DNA of 64,000 bases, taken from the NCBI GenBank assembly GCA_016707005.1, contig JADJIQ010000001.1, positions 370,001 through 434,000 of the forward strand, in the 5' to 3' direction. Under the pieces are notes generated by a model that did not search any database, was not told the DNA's origin, and was given only the letters and a program-made list of their open reading frames with translations. Of this stretch, positions 23,234 to 32,637 are shown piece by piece. Origin of the DNA: Ignavibacteria bacterium (lineage in GTDB: Bacteria > Bacteroidota > Ignavibacteria > Kapaibacteriales > Kapaibacteriaceae). Every line of letters starts with the position of its first letter. The first letter of the stretch is position 1. A program made the translations under genes and the position numbers.

Positions 23234-25273
23234 TTAAGATGGACTGAGCGCCAGACCTTCTGTACCCGGGTCAGGACCCTTTGAGGGTTCGGGGGAGGGG
23301 GCTTGAGCAGACGTACGCATCTTCTCTCGGAACGACGCAACATCCTTGATCATTGGGGCAAGTTCTTCGCCTCGGATCAGTACGTCAAGTTCTTCACTGT
23401 CAAGGATCTCGCGCTCGATCAGAGCCTTAGAGCAACGATGTAGTAAGTCGATGTTGTCCCGCATAAGCTGGATCGCCTTTGCCTCAGAATCAACGATGAT
23501 CCTTCGGACCTCGCCATCAATCGCTCTGGCGGTTTCTTCCGAGTGGTCGCGCGGCTGAGAGATCTCACGTCCAAGGAACACTTCGTCATGCTGGCTCGCA
23601 TACCGAACCGGACCGATCACGTCGCTCATGCCGAATTCGCACACCATCTTCTTCGTGATGGTTGTTGCCCGTTCTAGGTCATTCGAGGCACCCGTGTTGA
23701 GCTGGTCGAAGACAACACGTTCCGCTGCACGTCCGGCAAGGAGTGTTACAAGACGTGTCTCGAGCTGCTCGCGACTCATCGTATGCATCTCTTCGTTCGG
23801 CAGGTATGACGTAACACCTAATGCGCGACCGCGCGGGATGATCGTGACCTTGTGGACCGCATCGCCGTGCTTCAGAAGCTTGCCAGCCAGTGCGTGGCCG
23901 ATCTCATGATAGGCTGTTGTTTCCTTCTCTTTATCGCTCATTACCATGCTCTTCCGTTCAACGCCCATGAGGACCTTGTCCTTCGCGTTCTCAAAGTCGA
24001 ACATTGTAACGTCCATGCTGTTTCGGCGTGCTGCCAAAAGGGCTGCCTCATTGACGAGGTTCGCCAGATCAGCACCGCTCATTCCCGGAGTTCCTTTTGC
24101 GATGATCTCAAGATTGACATCCTTGGAGATCGGAACCTTACGCGTGTGAACTCGCAGGATACCAAGTCTGCCAAGCATATCTGGACGGTCCACAACCACT
24201 TGCCGGTCAAAACGACCCGGACGGAGAAGAGCAGGATCCAGCACATCCGGGCGATTTGTTGCCGCAATGATGATGATGCCGGAATTCTGTTCGAATCCAT
24301 CCATCTCAACAAGAAGCTGATTCAATGTCTGTTCACGTTCATCGTGTCCGCCCCCGAGGCCCGCGCCACGGTGACGGCCAACGGCATCGATCTCGTCAAT
24401 GAAGACGATACACGGAGCCTGCTTCTTGGCATTCTCAAAGAGGTCGCGCACTCGGCTCGCGCCCACACCAACGAACATTTCAACGAAGTCCGCACCAGAT
24501 ATCGTGAAGAACGGCACACCCGCCTCCCCGGCAACTGCACGCGCAAGAAGCGTCTTTCCTGTTCCTGGAGGGCCTAGCAGCAGCACCCCACGCGGGATCT
24601 TCCCACCAAGCCGTGTGAACCGGCTAGGATCTCGAAGGAATTCCACGATCTCCCGAAGTTCTTCCTTGGCCTCATCAGCTCCGGCAACATCCGTGAAGTT
24701 GATCTGCATGTTGCCTTCGGTAAGAAGGCGAGCCTTGCTACGTCCGAACGAAAAGATGTTCTTTCCACCGCCGGCACCCATCTGCATACGACGGCTCACA
24801 AAAAAGAATGCGATCAACAGCAACGCCCATGGGAGCAGCTGAACGATCGAGACCCACCAAGGGGAGTCTCCACTTTCGTAGGACCATCCAATGCCATGTT
24901 CACGCCACAGGGCTTCTGTCTGCGAGTCTACCACGCCGAGTTTCGTGCGGAAGTTCTTCACTTCGATCGTTCGATTATCTCGTTGGATTGTGATCGCCTC
25001 TTTCAGCGTCCCGTGAAACTCGAAGTCGTTGAGTTGTGTCTTCGTGATCGTGGCGTATTGCACGCGATCTGACTTGACAACCTCCATGTACTCGTTGAAC
25101 GTCAGAGGGAATTCCTGACGTTGTCCGTTGGACATGAGCATGCCAACCATGACGAGTGAAACGAGGATGCCGACCCAGATAAGGACGTTCCTGAGAACGC
25201 GGGATACCGTGAGATCGTTATCGTCTTCTGGGTCGCGCTTGGGGCGCTGCGGGCGTTGTTGATTTCCGTTCAT
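23234..25273 (-). CDS. ftsH: FtsH, ATP-dependent membrane zinc protease
   Basis: About 679 residues from the ATG at 25273, which lies 28 bases after the end of hpt; a longer frame starting inside hpt is rejected. An N-terminal helix (NVLIWVGILVSLVMVGML), a periplasmic domain and a second helix (LLPWALLLIAFFFV) are followed by the AAA domain: Walker A LLGPPGTGKT, Walker B IVFIDEID and the second region of homology NRPDVLDPALLRPGRFDR. The M41 protease domain carries HEIGH (HExxH). FtsH degrades misassembled membrane proteins and some regulators. tilS-hpt-ftsH is a widely conserved order. Confidence 0.97.
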   Translation of the reverse strand: MNGNQQRPQRPKRDPEDDNDLTVSRVLRNVLIWVGILVSLVMVGMLMSNGQRQEFPLTFNEYMEVVKSDRVQYATITKTQLNDFEFHGTLKEAITIQRDNRTIEVKNFRTKLGVVDSQTEALWREHGIGWSYESGDSPWWVSIVQLLPWALLLIAFFFVSRRMQMGAGGGKNIFSFGRSKARLLTEGNMQINFTDVAGADEAKEELREIVEFLRDPSRFTRLGGKIPRGVLLLGPPGTGKTLLARAVAGEAGVPFFTISGADFVEMFVGVGASRVRDLFENAKKQAPCIVFIDEIDAVGRHRGAGLGGGHDEREQTLNQLLVEMDGFEQNSGIIIIAATNRPDVLDPALLRPGRFDRQVVVDRPDMLGRLGILRVHTRKVPISKDVNLEIIAKGTPGMSGADLANLVNEAALLAARRNSMDVTMFDFENAKDKVLMGVERKSMVMSDKEKETTAYHEIGHALAGKLLKHGDAVHKVTIIPRGRALGVTSYLPNEEMHTMSREQLETRLVTLLAGRAAERVVFDQLNTGASNDLERATTITKKMVCEFGMSDVIGPVRYASQHDEVFLGREISQPRDHSEETARAIDGEVRRIIVDSEAKAIQLMRDNIDLLHRCSKALIEREILDSEELDVLIRGEELAPMIKDVASFREKMRTSAQAPSPEPSKGPDPGTEGLALSPS

Positions 25274-25301
25274 GGGCGCATTGACGTGTGGCGAGGGTTT
25301 T

Positions 25302-25877
25302 TCATGCCGTGGGTTCTTCTGTGACCACCCAGATAGCATCGAGTTGTCGGCCATGGCCGGCATAGTCCATGCCGTACCCCACAACAAAGTCCGGCGCTAT
25401 CTCGCGTCCGACATAGTCGATCGTAAGGGTATCCTTGTGGACAGAAGGTTTGCTGAGTAGGGCAGCAATAGTAATGCTCCTCGGCTGAAGTCCGCCAAGG
25501 TGTTTGATAAGGTCTCGGATCGTGGTTCCAGTATCGACGATGTCCTCAATGATGATCACATTGCGGTCCGTGACGTCAGCCAACAGGCCTTCGATGGCAG
25601 TGGTTCCCGCGCTGGTCATCGAATTGCCATAACTGGAGGCACGCGTAAACTCCACGATCACCGGCATGGAGAGCTGACGAATGAGGTCAGCGGCGAACAC
25701 CATTGCTCCTTTGAGGATAACAAGGGCCGTCACTTCCTGACCTGCGAAATCATGATTGATCCGTTTGGCGATATCATGAACAAGTTCTTGGATCTCGTCT
25801 CTACGGATGTAGGGGCGAAATGTCCGGTCGTGCACGCGGATCTGATGGTCCGGGGAGATGATGGCGTTGTCGGTCAT
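25302..25877 (-). CDS. hpt: Hypoxanthine phosphoribosyltransferase
   Basis: 191 residues of the type I phosphoribosyltransferase fold: the PRPP-binding signature VIIIEDIVDTGTT, a flexible loop after ASSYG, and VGYGMDYAGHGRQLD near the C-terminus, which closes over the purine. It salvages hypoxanthine and guanine with PRPP. Its ATG overlaps the end of tilS by 4 bases (ATGA). Confidence 0.95.
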   Translation of the reverse strand: MTDNAIISPDHQIRVHDRTFRPYIRRDEIQELVHDIAKRINHDFAGQEVTALVILKGAMVFAADLIRQLSMPVIVEFTRASSYGNSMTSAGTTAIEGLLADVTDRNVIIIEDIVDTGTTIRDLIKHLGGLQPRSITIAALLSKPSVHKDTLTIDYVGREIAPDFVVGYGMDYAGHGRQLDAIWVVTEEPTA

Positions 25878-27241
25878 AGGGGAACAGATAGGATCAAAAT
25901 GTCTGTCGTTGTGGACGTAATTCGTGTTCGTTCAGCTACGCGGATCCCGCAGACCCAAACGATGCCAGCATCATCACAGATCACCCGAATATGTCGGCGT
26001 TCAGCATGAGGAATACGGCTATTGGTTAACAGATCAGAAACCAATACTGTTCCGTTGAGCCCGAAGGGTTGGAACCTATCGCCGTTGCGCCATTCCCGCC
26101 AGATGAGTGGCCCTTGAAGCGACGACACGTCAATGTAGGCTACCGAACCATCCGCGCGAGGGTGCAGATCGCCGAGTGGACATCTCTGTACCGACAACAT
26201 ATACGTGCCTGCAACATACGTCCCGTCGCCGTCGATGGCAACTTCATGTGCGCCATTATCGTGTTCGAGAACGGATACTACGATCTGATCTCGTTCACGC
26301 AACGCCGTTCGATTCTCTGATAGGGAGGCCTCAGACCCTGCCTCTGCATTGAGCAGGGCTGTGAGTCTCGCAACATCTTCATGTGTACATGAGAGTGCCG
26401 ATCGAAAGATCTCATGAACCAAACCGCGAGGGAGCCCCTTCATTGCCTCAACAACAAAGGAGGGGGCTTCTGCATGTTCGGTTATCATCACAGCAGGGCT
26501 GATCTCACGAACAACGCTGCGAACAACTACATCCGCATCACGAACAAGCTCGCTTGACCTGAGGATCCGTTCCGAAACTGATGGGCCAAAAACCTCGCGC
26601 AGTGCGGGCATGATCACCGATCGTACACGGTTTCGCAGGAAGCGCTGGTCGGCATTACTTTGATCTTCTCGCCATGCAAGCCCGGCCGATAACGCGGCAT
26701 CGCGTACTTGTGCTCGAGAGATCGTAAGGAAGGGTCTGATAACGCGAACACCCGGGCCCAATGCCCGTTCCGGCGGGATCCCGCTCAGCCCCTGTGTGCC
26801 ACTGGCTCGCGCCAGATTCATGAGCATCGTCTCGGCATTGTCATCCATCGTGTGGGCCGTAAGCACCACTGATGCGCTGCTCTCGTGTGCTACGCGAGTG
26901 AGGAACTGGTAGCGGAGCTCACGAGCGGCCCCTTCTATTCCAAGTCCCGATGAGCGGGCGTAGGATTCTACATCTAGACGTTGCGTGATGCAAGGAAGAC
27001 CAAGGGAATCGGCGATGGAGACAACAAGACGTTCATCATCATCGCTCTCCACGCCTCGTAATCCATGATTGGCATGGGCAACAAGGCACGACAGGTTGTG
27101 GATCGAACGTGCTGTATTGATAGTGTGGAGTAGTGTTACGCTATCAATGCCGCCACTTACGGCAATGACCAGTTGTTCGCCAAGTGCCCCATGCCGTGCC
27201 AGTGCGGAGACCGCTTCGTTCAAAAGGACGTCAGGGATCAT
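25874..27241 (-). CDS. tilS: TilS, tRNA(Ile)-lysidine synthase
   Basis: 455 residues. The PP-loop SGGIDSVTLLH near residue 30 binds ATP, followed by HANHGLRG and HTMDDNAETMLMNL. Substrate-recognition and C-terminal TilS domains come after (WREWRNGDRFQPFG). It modifies C34 of tRNA-Ile(CAU) to lysidine and is normally essential. Its ATG overlaps the TGA of the shifted dusB frame by 4 bases, which supports that frame being the true dusB end. Confidence 0.95.
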   Translation of the reverse strand: MIPDVLLNEAVSALARHGALGEQLVIAVSGGIDSVTLLHTINTARSIHNLSCLVAHANHGLRGVESDDDERLVVSIADSLGLPCITQRLDVESYARSSGLGIEGAARELRYQFLTRVAHESSASVVLTAHTMDDNAETMLMNLARASGTQGLSGIPPERALGPGVRVIRPFLTISRAQVRDAALSAGLAWREDQSNADQRFLRNRVRSVIMPALREVFGPSVSERILRSSELVRDADVVVRSVVREISPAVMITEHAEAPSFVVEAMKGLPRGLVHEIFRSALSCTHEDVARLTALLNAEAGSEASLSENRTALRERDQIVVSVLEHDNGAHEVAIDGDGTYVAGTYMLSVQRCPLGDLHPRADGSVAYIDVSSLQGPLIWREWRNGDRFQPFGLNGTVLVSDLLTNSRIPHAERRHIRVICDDAGIVWVCGIRVAERTRITSTTTDILILSVPL

Positions 27242-28222
27242 GGAGTGGCGTCTACCATCTCATCGAGCTCATCTGCATAGCGCAGCATACGTTCTTCCAC
27301 CTCTGCATAGGTCTCGTACCGGACCACATCTTGTCGGCAAAGAGAGTTATTGCGGAGCCCCCTTAAGATATCCGCCATAGTGTTTGCGAAACTCATGCAC
27401 GGCACGTCGGGGAGACTTGTAGGTGAGTTCCAGACGCAGGTGTTCCAAACATGTGAGGATGCGTTCTCGCGACGACACAGGTGTATACGAACCCGTGGCC
27501 ATGAATTCCTTGGCATGAGCGAACACGAAGGGATTTCCGATGGCTGCACGCCCGATCATCACCGCATCAGCTCCTGTTTCATCAAAGGCCCGCTTGACGT
27601 CTTCAGGTGTTTTGATATCCCCATTGACGATCACAGGAATGTTCACCACCTGTTTGATCTTCGGGATCCATGACCAATCGGCATCGCCATCATGACCCAT
27701 ATCACGGGTCCGACAGTGCACGGTGAGGGCAGCAGCTCCGGCATCTTCGATCATTTTTGCTACCTCAAGGATCACGATCGAATCCCGCGACCACCCAAGA
27801 CGTGTCTTTACCGTCACGGGCATCTTTACGGCATCTACGATAGAACGCGTGAGTTTCTGCATCCCCGCGGGGTCCTTGAGAAGTGCGGCTCCGGCATTGC
27901 GAACCACAACATTCTTTACCCAGCAGCCAAAGTTGATGTCAATGAAATCCGGGCCGGACTCTTCCGCCCTGCGAGCGGCTTCAACCATGATATCCTCGTC
28001 ACCTCCAAAGATCTGGATGGCTACCGGACGTTCTTCTTCGGCCAGACGCAACTTTTCCATCGATCTCCGGGCATCGCGCACCAGTCCGTCGCTCGAAATG
28101 AACTCGGTATAGACAATATCTGCCCCATACCGCTTACAGATCATGCGGAACGGAAGGTCTGTGACATCCTCCATGGGGGCAAGGACTATGCCCTTATCGA
28201 CGGTAACGTGGCCTATTTGCAT
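27238..28222 (-). CDS. dusB: tRNA-dihydrouridine synthase (DusB type), apparent +1 frameshift near the 3' end
   Basis: The main frame (28222 to 27347, 291 residues) has VLAPMEDVTDLPFR, the FMN-barrel motif NFGCWVKNVVVRNAG (in most Dus proteins this is N-x-GCP with Cys), TVHCRTRDM and IPVIVNGDI. It ends abruptly at HYGGYLKGAPQ-stop, short of the helical tail. Directly beyond a G5 run (plus-strand 27358-27362) the next frame reads GLRNNSLCRQ...YADELDEM, which fits the missing helical tail, and stops in an ATGA overlap with tilS. Removing one G restores a single 327-residue frame. Either the G5 is an assembly or sequencing error, the gene carries a true frameshift that leaves a slightly short enzyme, or the ribosome shifts there. 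It heads the operon dusB-tilS-hpt-ftsH. Confidence 0.85.
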
Positions 28223-28226
28223 TGGG

Positions 28227-28234
28227 CAAAACTA
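28227..28234 (-). promoter_or_regulatory. Promoter -7 element (TAGTTTTG) of dusB, four bases before the ATG
   Basis: A perfect TAnnTTTG match. GTAGTTTTGCCCAATG is identical over 16 bases to the sequence at the start of yebC. It implies a leaderless or nearly leaderless transcript. Confidence 0.6.
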
Positions 28235-28517
28235 CGATAGGGAGGGGGCTGGGCAGTGCGCAGGGGGACAGAAAAACCACGTAATCGCACTCAACCCCTT
28301 GGAAACGCTGAAACTTCTGGGCATGTTAGCGGTCGGGATCATATACGGCAGACAGCATTGGGGATAGAAAAAAAATCCCTTGTTTTGTGTAAACAGCTTC
28401 TGTTCGTATACTCGCAGGTAACGCAAAACGAACATCAGCATTTGGTAATGCAAATGCGGGTATCGTTTGCGGACTTCAAACGGGGATATCTACTCTTACT
28501 CATCTAGGGATTTGGTC
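28235..28517. other. 283-bp divergent intergenic region
   Basis: Separates dusB from the T9SS-tailed gene. It contains an A-run at about 28370-28377 and no open frame with coding character. The promoter of the plus-strand gene is probably near 28385-28425 (TTG followed by TATACTCG, two mismatches to the -7 box), but that is weak. Confidence 0.4.
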
Positions 28518-29849
28518 ATGCGAAAACTGTGCCTTCTTGCGGCATTCGCCGTGTTTGCTGTGCAGGTGATGACAGCAGGTGGCGATAATACTCAGGCCGT
28601 TGAGCCCGGTATTGACACCATGCCACCTGTGTTGACCATGCAGTCGCTGCCTTGTGGCGTCCGCGAATTTACGGCAACGGAAACCCGGAACATTCCGGAT
28701 CCTCCCCGCGCTACACCGAATGAACGCGATCAGGTTGAACGCGGGATCCAGTCGATCCGTCTTGCTCTCGACCCGCAAGCACAGAACATCAAGCTGACGC
28801 TCATCAACCCAACAACGTTCCCAAAAGATCCAAAGGTCACAAGCGCAACGTTCCAAGTTGCTCTGATCGATGCATCAAAGGGCGGTAGCTGCGTTGTTGA
28901 AGTCCGCGACTGGAACAACAACCTCACAACCCGTCAGATCACCATTGGTGCTGCTACTCCGACACTGTCGGCCGCTGCTATCAACGTTGGTCTTATCAAT
29001 GTCGGTCAGAATGGTCAAGGAACGCTTACGGTTACAAACAACACCGGCGCTCCACTGGTCATCACATCGATCACACTCGCTAATGGCACACGTTTCGCAG
29101 TCACCGCTGGTGGTGGTTCCGTGACCATTCCTGCCGGCGGCACACACACGATCGCCTTCAGCTACACACCGATCATCGGTTCTGAAGCCGGCGATTCCGA
29201 CGTACTCACAGTAGCAACGGCTTGCGGCGACGTAACCTGCGCTCTCTCCGGTACCGGTGGTGTTTCGCGTATCTCCACAACGCCGGCACTCACGTTCGAT
29301 GAAACACGTGCTGACTATGAGGATTGCACTCCAACAGGTCCTACAGAGATCACGATCTCGAACACTGGTAATGTTGCAATGAGCGTCATTGATTGGACCT
29401 TTAACAACACTGACTTCTATGCCGCAGCTGGAGCACCAGCAAAACCAGTAGCTGTAGCGGCTGGTGCATCGGTAACTATTAGTGTCTGTATGAAGAAGTC
29501 AACCTTGGGCGTCGCAACCGGAACAGTAACGTTCACAAACGATGCAACTGACGGTGCAAACAACGTAACCCAGCTGAATGGCAACATCACAACCAGTGTT
29601 GAAGATGAAATGGGCAAGACAGCTCGCGTGTGGTTCGATGCTGCTAACGAGCAGATCGTCTTCACAACGGTTCGCGTGAATTCGCCGGTCTTCGTTCACG
29701 ACATCAACGGTCGCGTTCTTGCTTCGTCCACGGTATCTGATGCTGGTTCTTTCTGCATCAATACTTCGGCATGGAACAACGGCGTAGTAGTGATCACGTA
29801 TTCTGACGAAAACGGTCAGCGCACACGTACACTCTCGATCGTTCGCTAA
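28518..29849 (+). CDS. Secreted Ig-like/choice-of-anchor protein with T9SS-type C-terminal tail
   Basis: 443 residues from the ATG at 28518. The signal peptide is MRKLCLLAAFAVFAVQVMTAG. Two ASPM/SPD-2/Hydin-like beta-sandwich repeats follow: INVGLINVGQNGQGTLTVTN...GGTHTIAFSYTP and a second around ITISNTGNVAMSVIDWTF. The last 80 residues (VWFDAANEQIVFT...VFVHDINGRVLASS...RTLSIVR) have the form of a T9SS sorting domain, so it is probably exported through the system that PorX regulates. The role is unknown; structural or adhesive is plausible. The ORF can be extended upstream but lacks coding character there. Confidence 0.8.
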   Translation: MRKLCLLAAFAVFAVQVMTAGGDNTQAVEPGIDTMPPVLTMQSLPCGVREFTATETRNIPDPPRATPNERDQVERGIQSIRLALDPQAQNIKLTLINPTTFPKDPKVTSATFQVALIDASKGGSCVVEVRDWNNNLTTRQITIGAATPTLSAAAINVGLINVGQNGQGTLTVTNNTGAPLVITSITLANGTRFAVTAGGGSVTIPAGGTHTIAFSYTPIIGSEAGDSDVLTVATACGDVTCALSGTGGVSRISTTPALTFDETRADYEDCTPTGPTEITISNTGNVAMSVIDWTFNNTDFYAAAGAPAKPVAVAAGASVTISVCMKKSTLGVATGTVTFTNDATDGANNVTQLNGNITTSVEDEMGKTARVWFDAANEQIVFTTVRVNSPVFVHDINGRVLASSTVSDAGSFCINTSAWNNGVVVITYSDENGQRTRTLSIVR

Positions 29850-29875
29850 GCGTTCATCAGAATCTCGACATTCCC

Positions 29876-29905
29876 AAAGGGGCTGGCTTACGCCAGCCCC
29901 TTTTT
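29876..29905 (+). terminator. Rho-independent terminator
   Basis: A 12-bp stem AAAGGGGCTGGC/GCCAGCCCCTTT with loop TTAC and a T5 run. It ends the T9SS-tailed gene. The rest of the gap up to 30112 holds no gene. Confidence 0.92.
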
Positions 29906-30071
29906 CGTTTGTACTCGACCCTCAAAGCGCCCGATTTTGGCAGAATTCGTCTTAAATGACGCCTGGCTGCCGGATACTACGGGAGGCCGGACACGGTCAC
30001 CGTTTGACAGAAAAATCCAGTGGTGGCCAGATGGTGGAAACTTGATACGTAAAAAGGAGATGGTCCCTTCG

Positions 30072-30079
30072 TAACTTCG
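30072..30079 (+). promoter_or_regulatory. Possible mreB promoter -7 element (TAACTTCG)
   Basis: One mismatch to TAnnTTTG, 33 bases before the mreB ATG. Confidence 0.35.
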
Positions 30080-30112
30080 TCCGATTCGCATTTCCTTACG
30101 CAATTCCACCCC

Positions 30113-31138
30113 ATGGCCCGTTTTCGGATTTTCTCCAACGACGTCGGTATCGATCTCGGTACCGCGAACACCCTCATCTGGCAAAAAGGAAAGGGGATCG
30201 TCCTCAACGAGCCATCGATCGTTGCGTTCGATCGCACTTCTAAGAATATCATCGCCATCGGCCATGAAGCCGAAAAGATGGTGGGAAAAACACACCGCGA
30301 TATCAAGACCATCCGTCCGTTGAAGGATGGAGTGATCGCAGACTTTGAGATCGCAGAAGGAATGCTTCGTGCATTCATTCAAAAGACATCCACATCGATC
30401 GCTCATGCAAAGCGCATGGTTATCTGTGTACCGTCGGGTATCACAGAGGTTGAGAAGCGCGCCGTGCGTGACTCTGCAGAACATGCCGGCGCGAAACAGG
30501 TACACCTTATCGCTGAACCAATGGCCGCTGCCATCGGTGTAGGCTTGGATGTGCACGAACCGATGGGTAACATGGTTGTTGATATTGGTGGCGGTACAAC
30601 CGAGATCGCCGTTATCGCTCTATCGGGCATCGTTGTTGATGAATCCATTCGCATCGCTGGTGATGAGCTCACCAATGCCATCGTCAATTGGTTCAAGAGA
30701 CAACACAACATCCTCATCGGCGATCGTACTGCAGAGATCATCAAGGTGAATGTTGGTTCTGCATGGCCCCTTCCCGAAGAACTTGAGATCGAAGTAAAGG
30801 GTCGAGACATGGTGGCCGGGACTCCAAAGAGTATCATCGTCTCCAGTGAAGAGATCCGTGAAGCACTCAATGAGAATATCTCTACGATCATCGAAGCTGT
30901 ATTGACGTTGCTTGAGAAGACGCCGCCTGAATTGTCGGCCGATATCTTCGACCGTGGCATCATCCTCTCCGGTGGCGGAGCATTGTTGAAGGGGCTTGAC
31001 GAACGCCTCCGACGTGAAACATCGTTGCCCGTTCATGTGGCCGATGATCCACTCACTGCCGTTGTACGTGGCACCGGAAAGGTCCTTGAGGATCTCGACG
31101 CGTATTCGTCTGTCTTGATCAAGTCGAAGCGATACTAA
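30113..31138 (+). CDS. mreB: MreB, actin-like cell-shape protein
   Basis: 341 residues of actin fold: GIDLGTANTLIW (phosphate 1), VVDIGGGTTEIAVIAL (phosphate 2) and LSGGGALLKGLDERL (adenosine motif). It polymerises beneath the membrane to guide lateral wall synthesis, so the cell is probably a rod. Its stop codon shares a base with the mreC start (TAATG). mreBCD is followed here by smc rather than pbp2/rodA. Confidence 0.97.
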   Translation: MARFRIFSNDVGIDLGTANTLIWQKGKGIVLNEPSIVAFDRTSKNIIAIGHEAEKMVGKTHRDIKTIRPLKDGVIADFEIAEGMLRAFIQKTSTSIAHAKRMVICVPSGITEVEKRAVRDSAEHAGAKQVHLIAEPMAAAIGVGLDVHEPMGNMVVDIGGGTTEIAVIALSGIVVDESIRIAGDELTNAIVNWFKRQHNILIGDRTAEIIKVNVGSAWPLPEELEIEVKGRDMVAGTPKSIIVSSEEIREALNENISTIIEAVLTLLEKTPPELSADIFDRGIILSGGGALLKGLDERLRRETSLPVHVADDPLTAVVRGTGKVLEDLDAYSSVLIKSKRY

Positions 31139-31989
31139 TGCGTCGATTTATCGACTTTGTTGTTCGATTCAAGAACTACATCACCCTTGGAACACTTGTG
31201 GTGATGTCGTTCGCATTCATGAGCGTTGGGAGTCTCTCACAGCTTGGCGGATTCCGTGCAGTGATCGTTGGATCCATCGGATGGATGCAATCATTGTTTG
31301 CATGGATCCCGAACCCGGTAGCACTTAAGAGTGAGAACCTTGCGCTTCGTGAGCTGAATCTCCAGCTTGCCGTTGAGTCGGCACGGTCGCGCCAATCAAT
31401 GGTCGAGAATACCACGCTCCGCAAGATGCTTGAATTGCCGGCGTATACAGATTATCATCTGATCGCTGCCGATGTGATAGGGAAGACAACAACGCAGTCC
31501 CGGAATTACGCAACGATCAACAAGGGTATAGAGGACGGCGTTCAAGAGGGGATGTGCTGCATCACTGATGCGGGACTCGTTGGCATCGTCATCGGAACAT
31601 CGCCGCACTTCGCAGTGCTGCAGCTCTTGCTCAATCGTGATACGCGTGTGAGTGCAAAGGTTCAACGTACACGTGTTGATGGGATCATTCAATGGGAAGG
31701 TGAGACCTTCCTCGTCCTGAAGAACGTGCCTCGCTCGCTCGATGTACAAGCAGGAGATGTGATCCTCACGTCATCCTACAGTCAAAAATATCCGGCCAAC
31801 ATCGTCATCGGAAGAGCAACGCAAGTTGACGAAGAGGCGAACTCTCTTTTCCGTCGAGTAGTGGTTGAGCCCGCCGTGAACTTCGCAACACTTGAACAGC
31901 TCTTCATTGTTGATACGAGACCGAACAGTGAACGTGTTGCTTTGGAGAAACGCACTGATGAACGACTTCCGCAACGATCAACGCCGTAA
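31138..31989 (+). CDS. mreC: MreC, rod shape-determining protein
   Basis: 283 residues: an N-terminal membrane helix (about 14-32), a coiled-coil (about 60-95, LALRELNLQLAVESARSRQ) and a periplasmic beta-barrel pair with GIEDGVQEGMCCITDAGLVG and DRIL-like strands. It links MreB to the wall-synthesis enzymes. The C-terminus is short and charged. Confidence 0.92.
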   Translation: MRRFIDFVVRFKNYITLGTLVVMSFAFMSVGSLSQLGGFRAVIVGSIGWMQSLFAWIPNPVALKSENLALRELNLQLAVESARSRQSMVENTTLRKMLELPAYTDYHLIAADVIGKTTTQSRNYATINKGIEDGVQEGMCCITDAGLVGIVIGTSPHFAVLQLLLNRDTRVSAKVQRTRVDGIIQWEGETFLVLKNVPRSLDVQAGDVILTSSYSQKYPANIVIGRATQVDEEANSLFRRVVVEPAVNFATLEQLFIVDTRPNSERVALEKRTDERLPQRSTP

Positions 31990-31995
31990 TCGATC

Positions 31996-32529
31996 ATGGC
32001 ACTGAACTTCGATCTGCAACGCTCACAATTCGTGACCAATCCGGCACTACGGTTCATCGTGTATGCGGTGGTGGCGCTCTTGCTGAATGTGGTCCATGTG
32101 GTGTTTCTGCGATTTGTTGCTGTGAGTTCGGTTACGCCGGACTTATTGCTGATCCTCACGGTTTGGATCGCGATCGTTGAGGGTCAGTTCACAGGCATGA
32201 TCGCCGGGTTCTTGGCCGGATTGCTGTTCGATGTGGTCTCGGCAGACGTCTTAGGCTCAAATGCGCTGGCAAAAACCGCAGCAGGATTCGTTGCCGGCTA
32301 CTTCTGGCGCGAAGGGTATGCAATGCAGACCATTGGCAGTTATCGATTCCTGCTCATTGTTGCGCTTGCCGGGGGTGTGCATAACCTCCTGTATTACTTC
32401 TTCTACGTTCGCCCGATGCAGATCTCTTTTGGGATGTTTTTCTTGAAGTACGGGGTTGCCACCACCCTCTATACCACCGTGGCCGCCGTCTTCCCGATGC
32501 TGTATGTGAATAGGCGCAAGGATCAATAG
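31996..32529 (+). CDS. mreD: MreD-like rod shape-determining membrane protein
   Basis: 177 residues with five or six hydrophobic helices, including VTPDLLLILTVWIAI and GMIAGFLAGLLFDVVS, the usual MreD pattern of a P-D-L helix followed by G-x3-G-F-x2-G-L-x2-D. It lies 6 bases after mreC. Confidence 0.88.
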   Translation: MALNFDLQRSQFVTNPALRFIVYAVVALLLNVVHVVFLRFVAVSSVTPDLLLILTVWIAIVEGQFTGMIAGFLAGLLFDVVSADVLGSNALAKTAAGFVAGYFWREGYAMQTIGSYRFLLIVALAGGVHNLLYYFFYVRPMQISFGMFFLKYGVATTLYTTVAAVFPMLYVNRRKDQ

Positions 32530-32552
32530 GTCTGCGACGTTGATGTGAATAG

Positions 32553-32561
32553 TGTGGATAA
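32553..32561 (-). promoter_or_regulatory. Perfect DnaA-box 9-mer (TTATCCACA) between mreD and smc
   Basis: TGTGGATAA on the plus strand, in the 108-bp gap ahead of smc. A single box is not an origin; it could be a DnaA regulatory site or chance. Confidence 0.35.
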
Positions 32562-32637
32562 CTCCAACGGTTGGGGTCACGCCCGGCTGTCGCAATTTGG
32601 GCGGTTATAGAACGACTCATTACCGGAATTCAACGAA

